A DNA stretch of 6,149 bases from Candidatus Zixiibacteriota bacterium (GTDB taxonomy: Bacteria > Zixibacteria > MSB-5A5 > JAABVY01). Of this stretch, positions 1 to 4,833 are shown in pieces (positions within the stretch are counted from its first letter, which is position 1; every line of letters begins with the position of its first letter). The translations under genes were made by a program, and so were the position numbers. The DNA lies in NCBI GenBank assembly GCA_011777135.1, contig JAABVY010000321.1, positions 7,183 to 13,331 on the forward strand. Reading direction: 5' to 3'. A model generated the notes under the pieces. The model did no database searches and was not told the origin of the DNA. It saw only the letters and a program-made list of their open reading frames with translations.

Positions 1-6
1 AAAAGC

Positions 7-35
7 TTGACAAGGCCTTACATAAATGGTATTTT
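7..35 (+). promoter_or_regulatory. Candidate sigma-70-type promoter of the sigma factor gene
   Basis: A perfect -35 hexamer TTGACA (7-12) is followed after exactly 17 bases by TATTTT (30-35), which matches the -10 consensus at four of six positions, including the three most conserved ones. Transcription would begin near 42 and leave a leader of about 115 bases before the ATG at 157. I see no strong hairpin or ligand-binding RNA in that leader. The promoter looks like a housekeeping one, so autoregulation by the ECF factor itself is not evident. No transcript data support the call. Confidence 0.5.
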
Positions 36-156
36 ACAGGTGCAAATCGAATTAAGCGCAAAAGTAACTATCCACGTTTTCCCGGAAAAAATCCGCACAG
101 ATTGATTAAACATTTTCAAAACTAAATCGTGTAATCTAATAGCCGGGACGGTTAGC

Positions 157-720
157 ATGTCGGCCAAGCTTGTGGCGCTCTTACAGAGCGCTAAGAAAGG
201 TGACATCAAAGCTTTCGAGCAGATCGTCAGGATCCTGGAACGGCAGGTATACATGACCGCATACGCGATCATACCTGATCCTGACGAGGCCATGGACATT
301 GTCCAGGAGACCTTCGTAAAGCTTTACAATCACCTTAAGCGAATTAGGTCGGAGGCTGGTTTTAAATGTTTCGTCTTCAAGATGGCCACCAACTGCGCCA
401 TTGATAGGAGGCGCAGACTGAAGCGGAAGAAGATTTCGCTTAGCGAAGACGAGACCGTTCCAGCCTCCGTAGAAATTGAACTCTCAAGGAGGAATGAAAG
501 CCCGGATAAAGATGTAGAAAGGCGCGAGCTTTTGAGGATCGTTCAGTCGGTTGTGGACGAGCTTCCGCCCAGGCAGAAACTCTGCCTGATCCTTGCAGAT
601 TTGGACGGCCTTTCCAAAAAGGAGATAGCCAAAACCCTGGGATGTCCTCAGGGTACTGTCAGGTCAAATCTGCATATCGCTCGCCTTAAATTGCGCCGCG
701 CCCTGAAAGACTTCAGATAG
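157..720 (+). CDS. ECF-type RNA polymerase sigma factor (sigma-70 family)
   Basis: This 187-residue protein has the two-domain layout of group 4 (ECF) sigma factors, which direct RNA polymerase core enzyme to a dedicated promoter set. Region 2 spans about residues 13-90. It includes the core-binding stretch DPDEAMDIVQETFVKLY (41-57) and a basic 'AIDRRRRLKRKK' segment of the region 2.4 type, which reads the -10 element. A charged linker (about 93-122) leads to region 4 (about 125-182): 'LPPRQKLCLILADLDGLSKKEIAKTLG' in outline, then the recognition helix 'CPQGTVRSNLHIARLKLRRAL', which reads the -35 element. There is no extra C-terminal sensor domain. The length is typical of the family. The start at 157 has only a weak ribosome site (GGGA at 145-148). 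A small anti-sigma-like gene follows after 12 bases. The regulon and inducing signal cannot be read from this window. The family assignment is secure, but the subgroup is not. Confidence 0.93.
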   Translation: MSAKLVALLQSAKKGDIKAFEQIVRILERQVYMTAYAIIPDPDEAMDIVQETFVKLYNHLKRIRSEAGFKCFVFKMATNCAIDRRRRLKRKKISLSEDETVPASVEIELSRRNESPDKDVERRELLRIVQSVVDELPPRQKLCLILADLDGLSKKEIAKTLGCPQGTVRSNLHIARLKLRRALKDFR

Positions 721-732
721 AGGTTTAAAGCT

Positions 733-966
733 ATGCCCAAAGCCTATCCCGATTTTGAGGAAAAGGCTGAGAAATATCTCGACGGCGAGTTGTCGCCCGA
801 GCAGGAAGAGGAATTTCTCAGCCGCGTGAGGAAAGAAGAAGAGCTTTCCCGCACACTGAAGGAAATGAAATTTGCAAAGGACGCCATGCAGGTATATAAA
901 TATGTATTGCCAAAAGCGGCCGAATTCAACTCAACCCGAAAAAGGATTTTATCCGCTATTTATTGA
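733..966 (+). CDS. Small anti-sigma-like protein without zinc ligands or membrane helix
   Basis: This 77-residue protein begins 12 bases after the sigma factor stop. Its ribosome site AGAGG (719-723) overlaps that stop codon, so the two genes are almost certainly co-expressed. Residues 6-45 follow the pattern of the N-terminal helix bundle of anti-sigma factors: 'EKAEKYLDGELSPEQEEEF' then a glutamate-rich helix with 'EEELSRTLKEM'. The family normally has a zinc H-x3-C-x2-C motif, or a transmembrane helix followed by a periplasmic sensor. Here there is no histidine or cysteine at all and no hydrophobic segment, so a soluble cytoplasmic protein is predicted. The C-terminal 25 residues are basic ('NSTRKRILSAIY'). 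It may bind and inhibit the neighbouring sigma factor, or be a reduced remnant of a longer anti-sigma factor. The call rests on the short YLDGELS-type signature plus position, so the role is inference. Confidence 0.6.
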   Translation: MPKAYPDFEEKAEKYLDGELSPEQEEEFLSRVRKEEELSRTLKEMKFAKDAMQVYKYVLPKAAEFNSTRKRILSAIY

Positions 967-1028
967 TTGCAGAAATATAAAATCCCGCAAAGCAAAATAT
1001 TTTAATATTGCAGGCAGTACATATGGAT

Positions 1029-1062
1029 AAAAAAAGCCCCATCATCACGATGGGGCTTTTAA
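1029..1062. terminator. Bidirectional rho-independent terminator
   Basis: The perfect 8-bp GC-rich stem GCCCCATC/GATGGGGC (1036-1043 with 1049-1056) has a 5-base loop. Four flanking A-T pairs (1032-1035 with 1057-1060) extend it to 12 bp. On the plus strand four T follow the stem, closing the sigma/anti-sigma unit that ends at 966. On the minus strand seven T follow (complement of A at 1029-1035), giving an even better terminator for the lysine-rich gene that ends at 1090. One hairpin therefore serves two convergent units. Confidence 0.9.
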
Positions 1063-1089
1063 TTCTGAGCAGTTAACTGCAGGGTCAGC

Positions 1090-1302
1090 CTATCTCCTGC
1101 GAGCTTTCTTCTTGGCTTTCTTCTTGGCTGACTTGGCTGTCTTACCGCCTTTGTGCAGATAACAGTATTTGGCTGGAGGCGTAACCATACGCTTGCACCT
1201 CTTGCCATCTGCAGTCACGCCTTTGCAGCGGACTTTTCTGGGAGCTTTCTTCGCCTTGCTCACTTTCTTCCTGGCGGTTTTCTTCTTAGCTCTCTTGGCC
1301 AT
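1090..1302 (-). CDS. Lysine-rich small protein with C-x9-C-x10-C-x2-H putative zinc motif (DUF5763-like)
   Basis: The start at 1302 is chosen over an in-frame ATG at 1353 because a strong ribosome site (GAGGAGGG, about 5 bases upstream of the ATG) precedes it, giving 70 residues. Residues 1-23 ('MAKRAKKKTARKK...') and 52-70 ('GKTAKSAKKKAKKKARRR') are almost wholly Lys/Ala/Arg, like the tails of histone H1-type bacterial proteins. The centre has C26, C36, C47 and H50 in the pattern 'CKGVTADGKRC...YCYLH', which could bind one zinc ion. The same C-x-G-x-T-x2-G-x2-C...YC-x2-H arrangement occurs in small uncharacterised bacterial proteins that I recall as DUF5763. DNA or RNA binding is a reasonable inference from the charge and zinc motif, but no function is shown. 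The gene stands alone, between its own promoter candidate and the shared terminator. The extended AAG/AAA repeats explain the high local Lys content; a spurious ORF is unlikely given the ribosome site and the Cys/His pattern. Confidence 0.82.
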   Translation of the reverse strand: MAKRAKKKTARKKVSKAKKAPRKVRCKGVTADGKRCKRMVTPPAKYCYLHKGGKTAKSAKKKAKKKARRR

Positions 1303-1365
1303 GTCTACCCTCCTCGAAATTCTAAAAGGTTTAAACCCAATTAAAAGTGACATGCATATCAGCTA

Positions 1366-1402
1366 TTTAAAATAATTATAACAATTTATTGTCAACATGC
1401 AA
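1366..1402 (-). promoter_or_regulatory. Candidate promoter(s) for the lysine-rich protein gene
   Basis: Two overlapping minus-strand arrangements are visible. In one, a perfect TTGACA (complement of 1390-1395) has TTTAAA (1366-1371) after 18 bases. In the other, a perfect TATAAT (complement of 1375-1380) has TTGCAT (1397-1402) 16 bases upstream. Either would give a leader of roughly 55-70 bases to the ATG at 1302. The surroundings are strongly AT-rich, so chance matches are possible, but two perfect hexamers in the right orientation make a promoter here likely. Confidence 0.5.
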
Positions 1403-1416
1403 TGTTTAAACACTAA

Positions 1417-1443
1417 ACTTTTTATATTTTTTTTATTTTTTTA
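1417..1443. other. T-tract-rich stretch in the divergent intergenic region
   Basis: Runs of 5, 8 and 7 T separated by single or few A residues lie between the divergent lysine-rich gene and dockerin gene. Such A/T tracts can bend DNA, act as an UP element or bind nucleoid proteins. There is no GC stem just upstream, so this is not an intrinsic terminator. A TATATT at 1423-1428 could be a plus-strand -10 element, but no acceptable -35 accompanies it, so I do not call a promoter for the dockerin gene. Confidence 0.4.
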
Positions 1444-1460
1444 ATGCTTCAAAGTATTAA
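1441..1460. repeat. Near-perfect inverted repeat, possible operator
   Basis: TTAATGCTT-CA-AAGTATTAA is a dyad with 9-base arms and a single mismatch (G against A at arm position 6), centred about 95 bases before the ATG at 1546. Its size suits a dimeric regulator. Because the region is AT-rich it could be chance. No second copy is apparent in the window. Confidence 0.35.
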
Positions 1461-1545
1461 CCAAATCCGACAATAGAGCCTCTGCTGCTAAAGCATATCA
1501 TTGTTTACCACGATAAATACACAGGAGATTAACAAAGGATACAGT

Positions 1546-3696
1546 ATGCCCAAACATATGATTGCCATCCCGGCGGTCATCGTAATTATATTTTTGAGCG
1601 CACCATTTTGTGCAGGTGACTTCAAGGACTCAGCATTACATCAGAGAATAGACACAAGTGATGTTGAGTTGCTTTATCCTATTGATTGCACTTCCAGTCT
1701 TACAGCGGCGTCAGCCTGCACAGTACGCATGGCAGGAGAGGCATACTGGGCGATTTCTGATTGGATGGCTGGAGCGGAAATATACAAGAGCTACCAAGAT
1801 CCATCAACACAGGAATTGAATGGCGACTACCCCTTTGAAATTTACGCAGTGGCAATGCAAATGCAGTTCAAGTCCTCAGGCAAAATATATGCCTCTGCGG
1901 ATATCGAAGCAATTGATCCCGATTTATCCCTGCCATCGTGCCCGTACCCCGGCGGAGTAATTGATATATCGTCCAAGCAGAGCTTTCATATTCCCCGGGC
2001 GGGAGGATATATATTAGTAATTCCCTTTGAGAAACCGGTAACAGTAAACTCACCATATTTCTGCGGGTTTTATTTCTCGAATGATATATCAGACATGGGA
2101 CCGGAAATTGTGATCGACAATGATCCATACCTCTGCGTGAATTGGAATGATTGGGGCGAAGGCTATATCGATCTGGTGCAAAATGAACATCTTCCTTTTC
2201 CCGGAAACCTGGTGTTGTTCTCCATCGGACGTTCGGTGGGTTCAGGAGGAATCATGTCCAAAATCCGAATAATATCGCCACCGGATAGTTCGCAAGTTTC
2301 GTCCAAAATACAATTGAGAGCAACTGAACTGGCAGACAAAAATCCTAACGGGAATTGCAGGTTCGAGTACTACCATCCATTAAATGGATGGACTCTTATC
2401 GGCAAGGATAATAATTCTGATGTATCACTCAGGAATGGTATTGTGCCTTTCTCATACCAAGAAGGTCTTTCATTCTCATGGAACGCCTCCTCTCTGGCTG
2501 AAGGCTGGTATAAGGTTCGGGCAACGATTTATGATCAGAACCAGGATCTCAGTTCAGATACGATAAACATATATCTCGACAACACTCCCTTCGAACCTGA
2601 ATTCAGACATCCGCCCTGGGGAGATACTATTTGCGATTCAGTGACATTTATCGTGGATTTGCTCGATGAAGATGCCAGTTTTGTTCAGTTCGAATATCTC
2701 AATGCTCCGGATACTTTAGCTAACATCACTCCTCTCCTGCTTCAATCGAAATATGGCGATGTCGATGGCGATGCCAATGATGGCAATCGCTTCGCTGATG
2801 GTGAATACGGCGAGTTTTATAACGCCCCGGTTCTTGCTGCAGCTTATATCCGGTATTTTGCAAATCACGGTTATCCGGACCTTGCAAGAGACGGCAAAAC
2901 ATCTCTCACCGACCGGGTAATTGTCGAAGAGCTCGCTGATTCCATGCAAATCAGGCAGAATCTGGGAGCGACGGATGATAATTTTATCCGGGCTGTGCAG
3001 GAGTATTTAGAACGCAACGGAGACCAATTCAGGGTTGATTTGCTGACCAGCCCCGCCATAACGGATTTTGATTATATTATGGGCTTTAGAAAAGGTGCTG
3101 TATTGGCAGCTATCGGCCAGCCTTACGGCCACTGGCTGGGTATAGCGGAAATAGGTTTCGGTTCGTCCAAAGACGGGCTCTATCCTGTAAAATTGTATGA
3201 AACCAAATCCGGATCGCTGCTGCAATCCACTTTGCGTTTTAATCCGCTTCCGGAGATAATGTACAATGAGTCATACAGGACAGTTGATCTTGCCCTGGGG
3301 ATATATCCGAAAAACGATAGCCCCGCCGGGGAAGTCTTCGGGCTGGATTTTAACCCGTCCGACGGATTCGGTTTTCTCTGGGATATACCGGAAACAGAGG
3401 GCTCCTCATATTATGTCGCATGTAAGGGGATTGATACAGAGTCGCATACAGGAGAGGGAATTGTCCGGATCCATATTTCATGCTCGGGCAATCAAATCCT
3501 GGGGGATGTCAATACTGATAATTATCTGAATGTCTCCGATGCAGTCTGGATCATAAACTACGTTTTCGCGGATGGTTTGGAACCGAGACCTTTTCTAATG
3601 AATGGCGACATAAATTGTGATAAAAATATTAATGTTTCCGACGCCATATGGATTATGAATCATGTCTTTGTGGGAGGATCGCCGCCCTGCAATTAA
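1546..3696 (+). CDS. Secreted multidomain protein: Ig-like modules, C39-like pseudo-peptidase domain, C-terminal type I dockerin
   Basis: The ATG at 1546, with AAAGGAT about 7 bases upstream, is preferred to the in-frame TTG at 1501; it puts a signal peptide first (basic 'MPKH', hydrophobic core to about 20, cleavage near 'FCAG' 21-24). The protein has 716 residues. About 65-230 is a beta-rich region ending 'NDWGEGYIDLV...FPGNLVLFSIG', which I cannot name. About 238-347 is an Ig-like module. A second Ig-like module seems split, with halves at about 351-387 and 606-646. Between them lies a domain laid out like C39-type cysteine peptidases: 'GEFYNAPVLAAAYIRYFANHGY', a middle helix region, then 'GAVLAAIGQPYGHW' with H529. 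The usual nucleophile Cys is Asn426, so catalysis is doubtful. The dockerin (653-716) has two intact calcium loops (D654/N656/D658/N662/D665 and D688/N690/D692/N696/D699). Dockerins bind cohesins; no cohesin is visible here. The protein is probably a cell-surface or extracellular component. Confidence 0.85.
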   Translation: MPKHMIAIPAVIVIIFLSAPFCAGDFKDSALHQRIDTSDVELLYPIDCTSSLTAASACTVRMAGEAYWAISDWMAGAEIYKSYQDPSTQELNGDYPFEIYAVAMQMQFKSSGKIYASADIEAIDPDLSLPSCPYPGGVIDISSKQSFHIPRAGGYILVIPFEKPVTVNSPYFCGFYFSNDISDMGPEIVIDNDPYLCVNWNDWGEGYIDLVQNEHLPFPGNLVLFSIGRSVGSGGIMSKIRIISPPDSSQVSSKIQLRATELADKNPNGNCRFEYYHPLNGWTLIGKDNNSDVSLRNGIVPFSYQEGLSFSWNASSLAEGWYKVRATIYDQNQDLSSDTINIYLDNTPFEPEFRHPPWGDTICDSVTFIVDLLDEDASFVQFEYLNAPDTLANITPLLLQSKYGDVDGDANDGNRFADGEYGEFYNAPVLAAAYIRYFANHGYPDLARDGKTSLTDRVIVEELADSMQIRQNLGATDDNFIRAVQEYLERNGDQFRVDLLTSPAITDFDYIMGFRKGAVLAAIGQPYGHWLGIAEIGFGSSKDGLYPVKLYETKSGSLLQSTLRFNPLPEIMYNESYRTVDLALGIYPKNDSPAGEVFGLDFNPSDGFGFLWDIPETEGSSYYVACKGIDTESHTGEGIVRIHISCSGNQILGDVNTDNYLNVSDAVWIINYVFADGLEPRPFLMNGDINCDKNINVSDAIWIMNHVFVGGSPPCN
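2373..2391. repeat. Perfect intragenic inverted repeat
   Basis: CCATCCATT-A-AATGGATGG has 9-base arms with no mismatch around one central base, inside the first Ig-like module of the dockerin protein (codons for His-Pro-Leu-Asn-Gly-Trp). The one-base spacer argues against an RNA hairpin of full length and suits a DNA dyad. It is probably a coding coincidence. Confidence 0.4.
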
Positions 3697-3761
3697 GGTA
3701 GTGTATTATAGAAAGAGCCGGCCCAAAAATGAGCCAACTTTTCTTATTTCAGAATTTGGTA

Positions 3762-4745
3762 TTACCGATCGAAGAAATATGAAATACCGACTTTAAAATT
3801 TCTCATGACCCCTCTCACCTGTGAGCTTATGCCGCTGGCAACGACATATTCTCCGGTATCCTCGCTGATCAATCGCTGTGTGGCCAGAGTGCTGACACTG
3901 TAGTCGCTATATCCAAATTTGCCATTAATCCACAAACCGTCGAATATTCCTACAGCAGCACCCAGCTCAAACAGCCAGGCGGTACCGCCGTCTCCGGAAT
4001 TCCAGGCCTCCAGAGAATCCTGACGGATTATATGATCGTCATAATCATCAACGCTAACAAAAGGTGAAACCCCGAGCTTGGTATTAAATATCAGTTTTTC
4101 GGGGATCGCGGCAATTCCGAAATTCGCACCGAATAGAGGAATATGCAAATCCTGCTCATAATACAAAACTGCACCCTCAATCATCGTATCCAGCGGTGGA
4201 TCGTATTCAGTGCCACTCTCAAGATTATAAAACCAGAGCTGGTTCAGATCAGTCATCGTGAACTCGGAATGATATTTCGTGTACTCGAAAAATGGTCCAA
4301 ATTCCAGACTCTTAATTTTGAAATCATATCCCAGCGCGATTTGATAGTAGTACATATCTGTGTGAGGCGTGGTCCTGCCATGTGCCAGAAGAATATAATC
4401 TCCCAGATTGGAGCTCAGCCAGTCAAAATCATCCATAATTTCGTCCTTGCTTGAACGATATTCCTGCCAGTAACCCACACTTGCGGAAAAGCCCATGTAT
4501 TCCGCATATACATTTCCGCCTGAGAGGTAGCTGCTGAATGGAAATTTCAGGCGCGAATTACCGAAGATTTGAAGGTCCTCTTCTTCCAACGTCAGAAATT
4601 TAATCTGATACTGGGTGAATCCCTCACGTCTCTCCGTCCCAAATTCTACCGATAAATCAAAATCTGCAGAACAGAGCTTTTCCCCCAGGGGAAGCAGCAG
4701 GAACATAACAGTGAGAGCAATGTAGAGTAAATACTCGCGGCGCAT
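3762..4745 (-). CDS. Omptin-like outer-membrane protease (beta-barrel, MEROPS A26-type)
   Basis: This 327-residue protein has a clear signal peptide (hydrophobic core about 6-20, likely cleavage after 'LCSA', residue 27). That leaves about 300 mature residues, close to the 297 of OmpT. Alternating hydrophobic strands rich in Tyr/Phe/Trp fit a 10-strand barrel. By eye it aligns with omptins. 'NSRLKFPFSSYLSGGNVYAE' matches the family's 'SQLDWKFNN...' stretch. 'MDDFDW' (104-109) matches OmpT 'MVDQDW', giving D106 and D108 as the first catalytic pair. 'RTTPHTDMYYY' follows as expected. 'SPFVSVDDYDDH' matches OmpT 'SGWVESSDNDEH', giving D236 and H238 as the second pair. Known omptins cleave peptides and proteins at the cell surface. 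The last residues are 'YFFDR' rather than ending in Phe. The ribosome site AGGAG (complement of 4751-4755) is 5 bases from the ATG. Sequence identity to enterobacterial omptins is low, so substrate and lipid A dependence are open. Confidence 0.75.
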   Translation of the reverse strand: MRREYLLYIALTVMFLLLPLGEKLCSADFDLSVEFGTERREGFTQYQIKFLTLEEEDLQIFGNSRLKFPFSSYLSGGNVYAEYMGFSASVGYWQEYRSSKDEIMDDFDWLSSNLGDYILLAHGRTTPHTDMYYYQIALGYDFKIKSLEFGPFFEYTKYHSEFTMTDLNQLWFYNLESGTEYDPPLDTMIEGAVLYYEQDLHIPLFGANFGIAAIPEKLIFNTKLGVSPFVSVDDYDDHIIRQDSLEAWNSGDGGTAWLFELGAAVGIFDGLWINGKFGYSDYSVSTLATQRLISEDTGEYVVASGISSQVRGVMRNFKVGISYFFDR

Positions 4746-4779
4746 ATAAACTCCTGTCTTCAGACACGGATATTAAATA

Positions 4780-4809
4780 GCCTGACTGAGTATGAAACCG
4801 CAGTCAGGC
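4780..4809 (-). terminator. Hairpin between etfA and the omptin-like gene (weak terminator or attenuator)
   Basis: A perfect 9-bp stem, GCCTGACTG (4780-4788) with CAGTCAGGC (4801-4809), encloses a 12-base loop. It lies 25 bases past the etfA stop in the minus direction and 34 bases before the omptin-like start. The minus-strand sequence after the stem is TATTTAATA, a poor U-tract, so termination may be partial. There is too little room for a complete promoter after it, so the omptin-like gene probably depends on read-through or on a promoter inside the end of etfA. Confidence 0.5.
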
Positions 4810-4833
4810 GGTCATATCTTTAAAATCTCCGGC

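Noticed and set aside
103..140. Second promoter for the sigma factor (TTGATT with TAATCT)
   Set aside because: The spacing of 23 bases between the hexamers is too long for a sigma-70 promoter.
18..299. Minus-strand open frame overlapping the start of the sigma factor
   Set aside because: It is antisense to the conserved sigma region 2, has no recognisable domain and would run against the promoter candidate.
1303..1353. Upstream ATG at 1353 extending the lysine-rich protein by 17 residues
   Set aside because: The ATG at 1302 has a strong GAGGAGGG ribosome site; the extension would put this site inside the gene and has no comparable site itself.
1153..1375. Plus-strand open frames opposite the lysine-rich gene, one with a hydrophobic Leu/Phe stretch
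   Set aside because: The hydrophobic run is simply the antisense of Lys codons (AAG/AAA read as CTT/TTT). No ribosome site is present.
1501..1545. Upstream in-frame TTG start giving a 15-residue extension of the dockerin protein
   Set aside because: It would bury the signal peptide behind a polar extension. The ATG at 1546 has AAAGGAT at good spacing and gives a standard signal sequence.
1561..1617. Lipoprotein signal in the dockerin protein (Cys22 in 'SAPFCAG')
   Set aside because: Pro and Phe at the -2 and -1 positions do not fit a lipobox, so an ordinary signal peptide is more likely.
3321..3331. Short GC hairpin CCCCG-C-CGGGG in the dockerin gene
   Set aside because: Arms of only five bases with a one-base spacer inside a coding region are expected by chance.
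3697..3761. Possible terminator between the convergent dockerin and omptin-like genes
   Set aside because: Only a 3-bp GGC/GCC pairing and loose AAAG/CTTT flanks are found around 3714-3746; this is too weak to call an intrinsic terminator.
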